From assembly GCF_028368855.1 (NCBI RefSeq), contig NZ_JAQNCY010000004.1, positions 1 to 64,000 on the forward strand: 64,000 nucleotides of DNA, written 5' to 3'. The DNA is from Leisingera sp. SS27. GTDB lineage: Bacteria > Pseudomonadota > Alphaproteobacteria > Rhodobacterales > Rhodobacteraceae. A program made the position numbers and the translations under genes. Positions 24,194 to 32,939 of the stretch are shown here, piece by piece; the first letter of the stretch is position 1; each line of letters starts with the position of its first letter. The notes beneath the pieces are model-generated. The model saw only the letters and a program-made list of their open reading frames with translations, searched no databases and had not been told where the DNA came from.

Positions 24194-26284
24194 TCAGCCG
24201 CCCTTGTTCAGTGAATCGAAGGTTTTGCCTTCTGCCACCAGCTGCGCCAGCAGCGGCGCGGGCTGCCAGAAGAAATCATCCTCTGCCGCATATGACCGGA
24301 TATCGGCCAGGATGCCATCCAGCCCCTGCAGGTCGGCCCATTTCAGCGGCCCGCCCCAAAACCGCGGGAAGCCGTAGCCGAACAGCATCACCATATCCAC
24401 GTCCAGCGGACGGCGGGCGATGCCCTCCCCCACGACCTTGGCGGCCTCATTGACCATGGCGCACATGTAACGGCGCAGCACCTCGGCGTCCGAGAACGCC
24501 TGCGGGGAAACACCCTGCTGTTCCTGATCCTTGGCAATCAGTTCCGCAACCTTCGGGTTCGGCACGCCGCCGCGCTTGCCCGCTTCGTAGACATAGAACC
24601 CCTTGCCGGTCTTCTGGCCGAAGTCACCGCCCTCGCAGAGCATCTCGTAGAAGCGCGGCACCCGCTCGCGCGGATCCCTCGTGGGTGCACGGCGCTTGCG
24701 GGCCGCCCAGTTGATGTCCAGCCCCGCCAGATCGCCCATCGCAAACGGCCCCATCGGAAAGCCGAACCCGGTCACCGCCTTGTCCACCTGATAGGGCGAG
24801 GCGCCGTCCAGCACCACATATTCCGCCGCCTTGCGATAGGCGTTCATGATCCGGTTGCCGATAAACCCGTCGCAAATGCCGGAGCGCACCGCCACCTTCT
24901 TCAGCCGCTTGCCGAGTGCAAAGCCGGTCGCCAGAACTTCCGGAGCGGTCTTTTCCGCTACCACGACCTCCAGCAGCTTCATCACATGCGCGGGCGAGAA
25001 AAAATGCAACCCGATCACGTCCTGCGGGCGGGAGGTTGCCGCGGCGATTTCATCCACGTCCAGATAAGAGGTGTTGGTCGCCAGCACCGTCCCCGGCTTG
25101 CAATGCGCATCCAGCTTGCCAAAGACCTCGCGCTTAACGCCCATGTCCTCGAACACGGCCTCGACCACCAGATCCACCTGTCCGAGTGCTGCATAATCCG
25201 TGGCTACGGTCAGCGCCCCGCCGGTCAGCTGATTATATTGCGCCTGTGTGATCTTACCCCGCTTCAGGGCACCCTGCAGATTGCCCTCAATCCGGCCGCG
25301 CGCGGCGGCAACACCTTCCTCCGTCATCTCGATCAGGACCACCGGAAGCCCGGCCAGCAGGGCCGCGGTGGCAATACCCGCGCCCATCGTGCCGCCGCCG
25401 ATCACCCCCATTGAGGATACGTCACGGGGTTCAACTCCTTCCAGCTCCGGCAGCTTGCTGACTGCGCGTTCGGAGAAGAAGGCATGAATCAGCCCCTGCC
25501 GCTGGTCCGACTCCATCAGTTCCGTGAACAGCGCGCGCTCACGCTTCAGACCGGCTTCAAAGCTCTCTGCTTCAACTGCCGCCTGCACCGCGCGCACAGC
25601 CGTTGCCGGAGACAGCTGGCCGCGGCCTTTCTTCAGCGTCGCTTCATAAATGGCATCAAAATCCACGGCTTCCGGCGCAGGCATTTCCCCAACAGCCCGG
25701 CGCGGGGCGTCCGCATCCAGCAGTTCCTGCGCAAAAGCGAGGCCAATCTCGCGCGGCTCGCCCTCCTCTATTCGGTCGATGATGCCCTTGTCCAGCGCCT
25801 CAGCCGCACCGATGTGGCGGCCGGTGGTAATCATCTCCAGCGCCGCCTCAGCCCCTGTCAGCCGCGGCAGCCGCTGGGTGCCGCCCGCGCCGGGCAGGAT
25901 GCCCAGGTTGACCTCCGGCAGTCCCATCCTGGCCGAAGGCACCGCAATCCGGTAATGCGAGGACAAGGCCACCTCGAGCCCGCCGCCCAGCGCAGTGCCA
26001 TGCATGGCGGAAACCACAATCAGCGGCGAGGCCTCAATCCGGCTGCACAAGCCCGGCAAATAAGGCTCCTGCGGCGGCTTGCCGAATTCCCGGATATCGG
26101 CACCCGCGAAATAGGTCTTGCCCTCACCGAAGATCAGCACCGCCTTGGCGCCCTCGCCTTCAGCACGCTCGATCCCGGCCAGCAACCCTTTGCGCACATC
26201 AATGCCCAGCGCATTCACAGGCGGGTTCTGCGCCTTCAGGACGGCAATATCACCGACGCGCTCGTATGCAATGGCTTCACTCAT
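24194..26284 (-). CDS. Bifunctional enoyl-CoA hydratase / 3-hydroxyacyl-CoA dehydrogenase
   Basis: The 696-residue FadB/FadJ-type enzyme of fatty-acid beta-oxidation resembles the peroxisomal multifunctional form. The N-terminal crotonase domain has E104 (ALGGGLEVAL) and E124 (GLPEVNLGILPGAGG), the acid/base pair. The NAD-binding loop GGGTMGAG is near 296-303. Catalytic H427 (GLHFFSPAHVM) and E439 are in the dehydrogenase domain, which is followed by the C-terminal repeat. No thiolase lies beside it, so the FadA partner must be elsewhere or be the paa thiolase. AGAGGAAG precedes the ATG. Confidence 0.93.
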   Translation of the reverse strand: MSEAIAYERVGDIAVLKAQNPPVNALGIDVRKGLLAGIERAEGEGAKAVLIFGEGKTYFAGADIREFGKPPQEPYLPGLCSRIEASPLIVVSAMHGTALGGGLEVALSSHYRIAVPSARMGLPEVNLGILPGAGGTQRLPRLTGAEAALEMITTGRHIGAAEALDKGIIDRIEEGEPREIGLAFAQELLDADAPRRAVGEMPAPEAVDFDAIYEATLKKGRGQLSPATAVRAVQAAVEAESFEAGLKRERALFTELMESDQRQGLIHAFFSERAVSKLPELEGVEPRDVSSMGVIGGGTMGAGIATAALLAGLPVVLIEMTEEGVAAARGRIEGNLQGALKRGKITQAQYNQLTGGALTVATDYAALGQVDLVVEAVFEDMGVKREVFGKLDAHCKPGTVLATNTSYLDVDEIAAATSRPQDVIGLHFFSPAHVMKLLEVVVAEKTAPEVLATGFALGKRLKKVAVRSGICDGFIGNRIMNAYRKAAEYVVLDGASPYQVDKAVTGFGFPMGPFAMGDLAGLDINWAARKRRAPTRDPRERVPRFYEMLCEGGDFGQKTGKGFYVYEAGKRGGVPNPKVAELIAKDQEQQGVSPQAFSDAEVLRRYMCAMVNEAAKVVGEGIARRPLDVDMVMLFGYGFPRFWGGPLKWADLQGLDGILADIRSYAAEDDFFWQPAPLLAQLVAEGKTFDSLNKGG

Positions 26285-26896
26285 CCGGTCTTCCTCTCTC
26301 TCCCGCGGCGGCAGTGCCTGCGCCCGGTTCCCAATAGATTAGGCACAGCACCCGGACCGGCGCCAAGCCCCAATGGCCGCCGACGGCCAGGAAACCCCGC
26401 GTCGCGGCGTTCTAGTGTCCGGCGGCCGGTTACGCTGATTGTTGCGTAACAGAATCTTGGCAAAATGAAAACTTTTTGAAACATATTATCCCGCAGGCCA
26501 GCCTGCCGCCGCCGCGCGCCCGGTTGCTCTGCATTCGCCTTGCCCGCCTATTCTCTGCCCGGCTTGTTCAACTCGGCTGCCGCAACGCATGTTCGACCCG
26601 CAAGTTCCGGCGTGCCCCCGCCCCCAAGGCAACCCGGCAGCCGCGGCATAGGGTTGTTCACGGGTCTGTCCTGGCGTTCGGCATATACCAAACCCCACGC
26701 AGCTGATCACTGCCGAGGCCGACAAGAGTTTTGCGGCCCCGACGCTCGTACTGGCACTGCCAAACGGTTCAATATATGAACCGTTGGTTTATTTAATTGA
26801 CAGCCAGGCCTTCTATCTGTCATTCAAACCGCATCCCGGGACTGCCACCCCGGGAAGACCGACCGGACAGTTCAAACAGGGAGCTTCAATCGGCGC
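26285..26896. other. 612-bp region without a gene, holding divergent promoters
   Basis: Between the FadB-type gene and the IclR gene no frame has a binding site plus family-like sequence. The part near 26440-26485 is AT-rich and may hold the promoter of the FadB-type gene. The IclR operator-like palindrome is at 26763-26785. The middle (26490-26750) is GC-rich and unexplained. Confidence 0.5.
26763..26785. promoter_or_regulatory. Perfect 23-bp palindrome upstream of the IclR gene
   Basis: The arm AACGGTTCA (26763-26771) is exactly inverted at 26777-26785 (TGAACCGTT) around the centre ATATA. IclR-family operators commonly have GTTC/GAAC-type half sites. The palindrome lies about 110 bp before the IclR start codon and is AT-flanked, so it is a good candidate autoregulatory operator. 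Confidence 0.7.
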
Positions 26897-27676
26897 ATGG
26901 GAACCGTATCCAAAGCCTTGTCACTGCTGGCATATTTCAATCACGGCCGCACCGGGATCGGGCTCAGCGACCTCACACGCTTGTCCGGCATGAATAAGGC
27001 AACCGTTTACCGGCTGATGAACGAACTTCAGGAATCAGGCTTTGTAGAACAGACGGGCAGCGACCGTTCTTACCGGCTGGGCCCCCAGGTTCTGCGTCTT
27101 GCAGCCCTGCGCGAGGCCGCGGTGCCGATCCTCTCCGTTTCCCGCCAGGTGCTGCGTGAACTGAGCGATGAGACCGGTGAAACCACCCATCTGTCGCTTT
27201 TGCAAGGAAGCCAGCTCAATTCGCTGTCTCACGCCTATTCTCCGCGCAACGCCACCAGGGTTATGATGGAGGACGCCAAGGTGCTGACGTTCCACGGCAC
27301 CAGCTCCGGCATGGCAGTTCTGGCTTTTGCGGAACCGGACTTCGCCGAGGCCATACTGTCCCAGCCGCTGGAGGCCCGCACCCCGGAGACACTCACTGAC
27401 CCGGAGAAAATCCGCGCTCAGCTGGACGGCATCCGCAAAAGCGGCATTGCCGTGTCCGTCGGCGGCTTTGAAGAAGACGTTCATTCCCACGCGGTTCCAA
27501 TATTTGATCCGGACCGCAAGGTGATCGGCGCCCTGGCGGTGGCCGCCCCCGCCTCCCGCATGACAGCAGAACAGAAACAACTGATCCCAGCCGCCCTGCG
27601 CCGCGCAGGCGCCACCCTCACCTACCGCATCGGAGGGTCCGCTCCAGCGGGCTTCCCGCAGGACGAAACCGCCTGA
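26897..27676 (+). CDS. IclR family transcriptional regulator
   Basis: A 259-residue regulator. The winged helix-turn-helix is at about 1-60 (LSDLTRLSGMNKATVYRLMNEL, given in part), and the IclR effector-binding GAF-like domain runs from about 75 to 250 (TGETTHLSLLQG, FHGTSSGMAVLAF, VGGFEEDVHSHAVPIFD). It lies 43 bp before a class III transaminase on the same strand and probably controls it. The ATG at 26897 gives a short N-terminus starting almost at the HTH. Confidence 0.92.
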   Translation: MGTVSKALSLLAYFNHGRTGIGLSDLTRLSGMNKATVYRLMNELQESGFVEQTGSDRSYRLGPQVLRLAALREAAVPILSVSRQVLRELSDETGETTHLSLLQGSQLNSLSHAYSPRNATRVMMEDAKVLTFHGTSSGMAVLAFAEPDFAEAILSQPLEARTPETLTDPEKIRAQLDGIRKSGIAVSVGGFEEDVHSHAVPIFDPDRKVIGALAVAAPASRMTAEQKQLIPAALRRAGATLTYRIGGSAPAGFPQDETA

Positions 27677-27719
27677 CCTCTTCACCGGCCCAAACCAGGC
27701 CGCATCCAGGAGCTACCTC

Positions 27720-29075
27720 ATGAAAGACTCCAATTTCCTGAAAGAGCACAACGCCAAATCCCTCTGGCACCCCATGGCACACCCGGGCGACAGCCTGGCC
27801 AACCCGCCTGCCATCATCACCTCGGCTCAGGGGGTGAAGATCACAGACATCGACGGGCATGAAGTTGTCGATGCTGTCGGCGGCCTGTGGAACGTGAACC
27901 TCGGCTTTTCCTGCCAGCCTGTAAAGGATGCCATCGCGGCGCAGCTTGATGTGCTGCCATACTATTCCACCTTCCGCGGCACCACCAACGACCAGGTGAT
28001 CCAGCTGGCCGAGGAGCTGCGCAAGTTCTTTGCACCCGACGGGCTCACCCGCGCCTTCTTCACGTCCGGCGGCTCGGATTCGGTGGAAAGCGCCCTGCGG
28101 CTCGCACGCCAGTACCACAAGATCCGCGGCGAGGAAGGCCGCACCAAGTTCCTGAGCCTCAAGAAGGGCTACCACGGCACCCACATGGGCGGGGCTTCAG
28201 TGAATGGCAACGCAAACTTCCGAACCCAGTACGAACCGCTGCTGCCGGGCTGCTTCCACATCCCGGCGCCTTACACCTACCGCAACCCCTTTAACGAGAC
28301 CGATCCGGAACGCCTGGCCCGGCTCTGCCTGCAGGCTCTGGAGGACGAGATCGCCTTTCAGGGCGCAGGCACTATCGCCGCTTTCATCATGGAGCCGGTC
28401 CTGGGGGCCGGCGGGGTGATCCCGCCGCACGCCAGCTTCATGCCCGGGGTGCGCGAGATCTGCTCCAGAAACGGCATCCTGCTGATTGCGGATGAGGTGA
28501 TCGCCGCCTTCGGCCGCACCGGATCGTGGAGCGGCTCGCGCCACTGGGGCGTGCAGCCGGACATGATGGCCACCGCCAAGGCGATCACCAACGGCTACTT
28601 CCCCTTTGGCGCGGTGATGATTGCAGACCACATGACCGAAACTTTCGAGAAGGACACCAGCGGCAAGGCGGCCATCGGCCACGGCTACACCTACTCCGGC
28701 CACCCGGTCGGCGCGGCTGCCGCCCTAGCCTGCCTTCAAGAGACCCTACGCCTGAACGTGACGGAAAACGCAGCCGCCCGCGGCACCCAGATCCACCAGG
28801 GCCTGCTGGCGCTGCAGCAGAAATACGAGCTGATCGGCGACGTCCGTGGCGGCCACGGCCTGATGTGCGCGCTCGAGCTGGTGTCCGACCGCACCACCAA
28901 GGCGGCCGTGGACAAGAAGACCATCGGCAAACTGCAGGAAGCGGCCTATGACGCAGGCGCCATGGTGCGGGTCTCCGGCCCCAACATCATCCTGTCGCCG
29001 CCGCTGGTGCTGAGCGAGGCGGAGGCCAGCACCATCCTCTCTGCCCTTGATGCAGGCTTTGCAGCGGTGAGCTGA
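27720..29075 (+). CDS. Class III omega-transaminase (omega-amino acid:pyruvate type)
   Basis: The 451-residue PLP enzyme begins with the LWHPMAHP motif typical of beta-alanine- and taurine-pyruvate-type transaminases. Further marks are FFTSGGSDSVESALRLAR, the Asp in LLIADEVIAAFGRTG and the Schiff-base Lys in TAKAITNGYFPFGA. It would move an amino group from a terminal amine (beta-alanine, taurine, GABA or a polyamine) to pyruvate. It follows the IclR gene; no taurine transport or sulfoacetaldehyde genes are near, so the substrate is not settled. CAGGAG precedes the ATG. Confidence 0.88.
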   Translation: MKDSNFLKEHNAKSLWHPMAHPGDSLANPPAIITSAQGVKITDIDGHEVVDAVGGLWNVNLGFSCQPVKDAIAAQLDVLPYYSTFRGTTNDQVIQLAEELRKFFAPDGLTRAFFTSGGSDSVESALRLARQYHKIRGEEGRTKFLSLKKGYHGTHMGGASVNGNANFRTQYEPLLPGCFHIPAPYTYRNPFNETDPERLARLCLQALEDEIAFQGAGTIAAFIMEPVLGAGGVIPPHASFMPGVREICSRNGILLIADEVIAAFGRTGSWSGSRHWGVQPDMMATAKAITNGYFPFGAVMIADHMTETFEKDTSGKAAIGHGYTYSGHPVGAAAALACLQETLRLNVTENAAARGTQIHQGLLALQQKYELIGDVRGGHGLMCALELVSDRTTKAAVDKKTIGKLQEAAYDAGAMVRVSGPNIILSPPLVLSEAEASTILSALDAGFAAVS

Positions 29076-29136
29076 CATCAGCGCCGGATCCCCTTGCGCC
29101 CGGGCCGCCAGGCCCGGGCGCCACCAGGTGCCATGG

Positions 29137-29164
29137 CGGGCCCGAAGCACAGGCTTCGGGCCCG
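29137..29164 (+). terminator. Strong hairpin after the omega-transaminase
   Basis: A 12-bp perfect stem (CGGGCCCGAAGC at 29137-29148 with its complement at 29153-29164) has a four-base loop and lies between convergent genes. Only TT follows on the plus strand, so termination may be weak. The flanking GC-rich words resemble the dispersed intergenic repeats. Confidence 0.5.
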
Positions 29165-29219
29165 TTCGCATCCTGTCTGCCGGCGCATTGGAAAGGCGGT
29201 TGAAGATTTGGCCGGGGCT

Positions 29220-29783
29220 TCAGAGAGAGGAGTATTGCAGCACGTCGTTGGCGTATTCGGATTCGCTGATCCTGAAACTTGTCAGCCCGGCATGTTCAAA
29301 CCCGTTGCGCAGATAGAAGGAGATTGCGCGGGAGTTCTCGGAATTGCTGCTGAGCCAAGGAGCGTCCCAGCCGTTTGACCGGCAGAGTTGAAGCCCGGCC
29401 TGCAGCAGGCAGATTCCGATGCCGCGCCCATGGTGCCGCGGCTGAACGTAAAGCGTGGAAATCTCAGTGCACGAACACCCTCCAACCGGGCTGGGCCGCC
29501 CGTGCGTGACGCGGATATAGCCGTCGATGCCATCCCGGTTCTGTGAAACCAGCAGGCGCTCTGCAGGGTTTTGCAGGGCCTCGGCGAAACGTGCAGGCGT
29601 ATAATGCGCCAGCACATAGTCCGCGAAATGCCCGCTGATTCCATTGCGCAAGTAGGTGCTGGACCAGACCTCGACCGATAGGGCCGCAAGGCTGGAGCAG
29701 TCATTCATTCCGGCAGGGCGGATCGCGGCGGGGATTGATGGACAGGTCATGAATGCCGTTGGGAATAGAAAATCAGGCGTCAT
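29220..29783 (-). CDS. GNAT family N-acetyltransferase
   Basis: The 187-residue protein has the GNAT core: ISTLYVQPRHHGRGIGICLLQAG contains the acetyl-CoA pyrophosphate loop (R/Q-x-x-G-x-G) and the C-terminal NSRAISFYLRNGFEHAG motif. The acceptor is not known. The start is uncertain, since neither the ATG at 29783 nor that at 29750 has a clear binding site. It is divergent from the sulfatase gene with a 93-bp gap. Confidence 0.8.
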   Translation of the reverse strand: MTPDFLFPTAFMTCPSIPAAIRPAGMNDCSSLAALSVEVWSSTYLRNGISGHFADYVLAHYTPARFAEALQNPAERLLVSQNRDGIDGYIRVTHGRPSPVGGCSCTEISTLYVQPRHHGRGIGICLLQAGLQLCRSNGWDAPWLSSNSENSRAISFYLRNGFEHAGLTSFRISESEYANDVLQYSSL

Positions 29784-29876
29784 AGTTCAGGCTGATACAG
29801 GGCCCGTCAAGAAGATCCCCTCGCCAAAATTGCTTCACTTGTTTATTAATACTGCAGCACTGAGCGGGAGGCGCCG

Positions 29877-31502
29877 ATGAACATCCTCTATATCATGTTC
29901 GACCAGCTGCGGTTCGACTATCTGAGCTGCGCCGGCCATCCGCATTTGCAGACGCCGCACATCGACGGGCTGGCCGCCAGGGGCGTGAGGTTTACCCGCG
30001 CCTATGTGCAGTCGCCAACCTGCGGCTCCTCGCGGATGTCGAGCTATACCGGGCGTTACCCCTCCAGCCACGGGGTGCAGTTCAACAGTTATCCCTTGCG
30101 GGTGGGCGAGTGGACCATGGGCGATCATTTGCGCAAAGCGGGCATGAGCTGCCACCTGATCGGCAAGACGCACATGGTTGCGGATGCAGACGGGATGCAG
30201 CGGCTGGGGCTGGCACCGGACAGTGTGATTGGCGTGCGCCAGTCGGAATGCGGCTTTGACCCTTGGGTGCGCGATGACGGGCTGTGGGCAGAGGGGCCGG
30301 ACGGCTTCTACGACAGCAAGCGCAGCCCTTACAACGAGTACCTAAAGGAAAGAGGCTATCCGGGGGAAAACCCGTGGAACGACTTTGCCAATGCCGGGAT
30401 AGACGGGAATGACATCGCCTCCGGCTGGTTCATGATCAATGCGGACAAGCCCGCCAATATCGCCGAGGAAGACAGCGAAACGCCCTGGCTGACCACTCAG
30501 GCGATGGCCTTCATCGCGCAGGCAGAGGGCCCGTGGTGCGCGCACCTGAGCTATATCAAGCCGCATTGGCCCTACATCGTGCCCGCGCCCTACCACGATA
30601 TGTACGGGAAGGAGCATGTGCTGCCAGTCGTGCGCTCGGAAGGGGAGCGCGAGGACACGCACCCCGTGTTCGGCGGTATGATGAATAACCAGATCGGCAA
30701 AACCTTCAGCCGCGACGAAGTGCGGGCAAAGGTGATCCCCGCCTATATGGGGCTGATCAAGCAGGCCGATGACCAGATAGGGCGGCTGTTCAACTGGCTG
30801 GAGGAAACTGGCCGGATGCAGGACACAATGATTGTGGTGACATCGGATCACGGCGATTATCTGGGCGATCACTGGCTGGGCGAAAAGAACCTGTTCCACG
30901 AGCCCTCGATCAAGGTCCCGCTGATCATCTATGACCCGCGCCCGGAGGCCGATGCCACCCGCGGCACCACCTGCGATGAGCTGGTTGAAGCAATCGACCT
31001 TCTGCCAACCTTCCTGGAGGCGGCTGGTGGTGAACCTGCGCCGCATATCCTGGAGGGGCGCTCACTGACGCCCTTCTTGCGCGGTGAAAGCCCGGACTGG
31101 CGGGATTTTGCCATTGCTGAGTTCGACTATTCCACCATGCCGCTTAGCGAGAAGCTGGGCCTGGAGCCGAGGGATGCACGGCTGTTCATGGTCACCGACA
31201 AGCGCTGGAAATTCATGCACGCAGAGGGCGGGCTCAGGCCGATGCTGTTCGACATGGAAAATGATCCGGATGAACTGGTGGATCTCGCAAAGGACGGCGC
31301 TCACCAGGCGATCATCGACCTGATGTATGACCGGTTGCTGGAATGGGGCCTCAGGATGTCGCAGCGGATCACCCTTTCGGATACTCAGATCAAAGCGCGC
31401 CGCGGCAAGTCCGGGCGCAAGGGTATCCTGCTGGGGGTCTACGAGGCTGATGATGTGGCGCCTGAATTGACAGAACGATACCGCGGACAAGTACCGCAGT
31501 AA
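29877..31502 (+). CDS. Sulfatase-family hydrolase (alkaline phosphatase superfamily)
   Basis: The 541-residue protein has the type I sulfatase / phosphonate monoester hydrolase layout: metal ligand D9 in MFDQ, the nucleophile region C49-G-S-S-R53, a lysine/histidine in LIGKTH, SYIKPHWPY, and SDHGDYLGDHWLGEKN near 320-345. The formylglycine motif is CxSxR instead of the usual CxPxR. No signal peptide is seen, so it is cytoplasmic. It may hydrolyse a sulfate ester, choline-sulfate-like compound or phosphonate/phosphate diester. GGGAGG precedes the ATG. Confidence 0.85.
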   Translation: MNILYIMFDQLRFDYLSCAGHPHLQTPHIDGLAARGVRFTRAYVQSPTCGSSRMSSYTGRYPSSHGVQFNSYPLRVGEWTMGDHLRKAGMSCHLIGKTHMVADADGMQRLGLAPDSVIGVRQSECGFDPWVRDDGLWAEGPDGFYDSKRSPYNEYLKERGYPGENPWNDFANAGIDGNDIASGWFMINADKPANIAEEDSETPWLTTQAMAFIAQAEGPWCAHLSYIKPHWPYIVPAPYHDMYGKEHVLPVVRSEGEREDTHPVFGGMMNNQIGKTFSRDEVRAKVIPAYMGLIKQADDQIGRLFNWLEETGRMQDTMIVVTSDHGDYLGDHWLGEKNLFHEPSIKVPLIIYDPRPEADATRGTTCDELVEAIDLLPTFLEAAGGEPAPHILEGRSLTPFLRGESPDWRDFAIAEFDYSTMPLSEKLGLEPRDARLFMVTDKRWKFMHAEGGLRPMLFDMENDPDELVDLAKDGAHQAIIDLMYDRLLEWGLRMSQRITLSDTQIKARRGKSGRKGILLGVYEADDVAPELTERYRGQVPQ

Positions 31503-31583
31503 CTACCCGGACCTTTATTTAGCGTGCATGCTTCAGGGAGCCCCGCGGGATGGGGGCGCCCCCCTGCCCGGACAGCTCCGCAC

Positions 31584-31680
31584 TAACTCGTTACAAGTTT
31601 CCATCAAGATCGAATTTTTCGTTACAAATTGCTTGCCGCGAATCATCTTCCGGCTTATCACCGACCCAACGGTCGGCTTT
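31584..31680. promoter_or_regulatory. paa operon leader: repeats and hairpin
   Basis: TCGTTACAA occurs twice (31588-31596 and 31619-31627), 31 bp apart, and the first copy overlaps the palindrome TAAC-TC-GTTA (31584-31593). Downstream, CCGACC-CAAC-GGTCGG (31661-31676) is followed by CTTTTCC, an attenuator-like hairpin 33 bp before the thiolase start. Operators for a PaaR/PaaX-type regulator would be expected here, but no such gene is in the window. Confidence 0.45.
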
Positions 31681-31712
31681 TCCTGCCGCCGCCACAGGAG
31701 ACGCGAACACCC

Positions 31713-32915
31713 ATGGATGCTTTCATCTGCGATGCCACCCGCACCCCGATCGGCCGCTATGGCGGCGCGCTGAGCCAGGTGCGCACTGATGATCTTGCCG
31801 CCCTCCCGATTGCCGCGCTCGCCGCGCGCAACCCGGACGTGGACTGGGGCAGCCTGGACGACGTGATCTTTGGCGATGCCAACCAGGCCGGCGAAAGCAA
31901 CCGCAACGTGGCCCGTATGGCGGCGTTGCTGGCGGGCTTGCCGACCTCCGTGCCTGGCACCACCATCAACCGGCTTTGCGCCTCCGGCATGGATGCGGTC
32001 GGGATGGCCTCGCGCGGGATCAAGGCGGGCGATTATGACATGGCCATTGCCGGCGGCGTCGAGAGCATGTCCCGCGCCCCCTTTGTGATGCCCAAGGCCG
32101 CCTCTGCCTTCACCCGCGCCAACGCGGTCTATGACACCACTATCGGCTGGCGCTTTGTGAACAAGAAGATGCAGGAAATGTACGGCACCGACTCGATGCC
32201 GCAGACCGCAGACAACGTGGCCGAAGACTACGGCGTCTCCCGCGAAGATCAGGACGCATTCGCCGCCCGCAGCCAGGCCCGCTGGGCTGCCGCGCATGAG
32301 GGTGGCATTTTCCTGGACGAGATTACCCCGGTCACCATCCCCCAGCGCAAGGGCGATGATCTGGTTGTGGACACCGACGAACACCCCCGCCCCGGCACCT
32401 CGGCGGAGAAGCTGTCAGGCCTCAAGGGCGTCAACGGCCCGGACAAGACCGTCACCGCAGGCAATGCCTCCGGCGTGAACGACGGTGCTGCGGCGATCCT
32501 GATGGCAAATGAGGCCGCGGCCGCGAAAAACGGCCTGAAACCAATGGCCCGCATCGTCGGCATGGCCGCCGCAGGGGTCGAGCCGCGCATCATGGGCATC
32601 GGCCCGGTTCCCGCCACCCGCAAGGTTCTGGCCCGCACTGGCCTGACCATCGACCAGATGGACGTGATCGAGCTGAACGAGGCATTCGCCTCGCAAGGCC
32701 TTGCGACACTGCGCGAACTTGGCGTCGCGGACGATGCGCCCCATGTTAATCCCAACGGCGGTGCAATTGCACTGGGCCACCCGCTCGGCATGTCCGGGGC
32801 GCGGCTGGTGCTGACCGCCGCCTACCAATTGCAGCGCACCGGCGGGCGGTACGCCCTGTGCACCATGTGCGTCGGCGTCGGACAGGGCACCGCCCTGATC
32901 CTCGAACGCGTGTAA
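31713..32915 (+). CDS. paaJ: 3-oxoadipyl-CoA / acetyl-CoA thiolase
   Basis: The 400-residue thiolase has acyl-acceptor C89 (INRLCASGMDAV), the general-base histidine in GGAIALGHPLG and C386 (CTMCVGVGQG). The family includes PcaF, PaaJ and PhaA. Placement directly before paaA, 24 bp apart, favours the phenylacetate thiolase that releases acetyl-CoA and succinyl-CoA. The ATG at 31713 gives the standard N-terminus (MDAFICDATRTPIG); an 84-base upstream extension is not family-like. Confidence 0.88.
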   Translation: MDAFICDATRTPIGRYGGALSQVRTDDLAALPIAALAARNPDVDWGSLDDVIFGDANQAGESNRNVARMAALLAGLPTSVPGTTINRLCASGMDAVGMASRGIKAGDYDMAIAGGVESMSRAPFVMPKAASAFTRANAVYDTTIGWRFVNKKMQEMYGTDSMPQTADNVAEDYGVSREDQDAFAARSQARWAAAHEGGIFLDEITPVTIPQRKGDDLVVDTDEHPRPGTSAEKLSGLKGVNGPDKTVTAGNASGVNDGAAAILMANEAAAAKNGLKPMARIVGMAAAGVEPRIMGIGPVPATRKVLARTGLTIDQMDVIELNEAFASQGLATLRELGVADDAPHVNPNGGAIALGHPLGMSGARLVLTAAYQLQRTGGRYALCTMCVGVGQGTALILERV

Positions 32916-32939
32916 CGAACTCTAGGGGAGGTCCCAGAC

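Noticed and set aside
26476-26779. Possible small gene between the FadB-type and IclR genes
   Set aside because: Several short frames overlap with no binding site or conserved look; treated as regulatory space.
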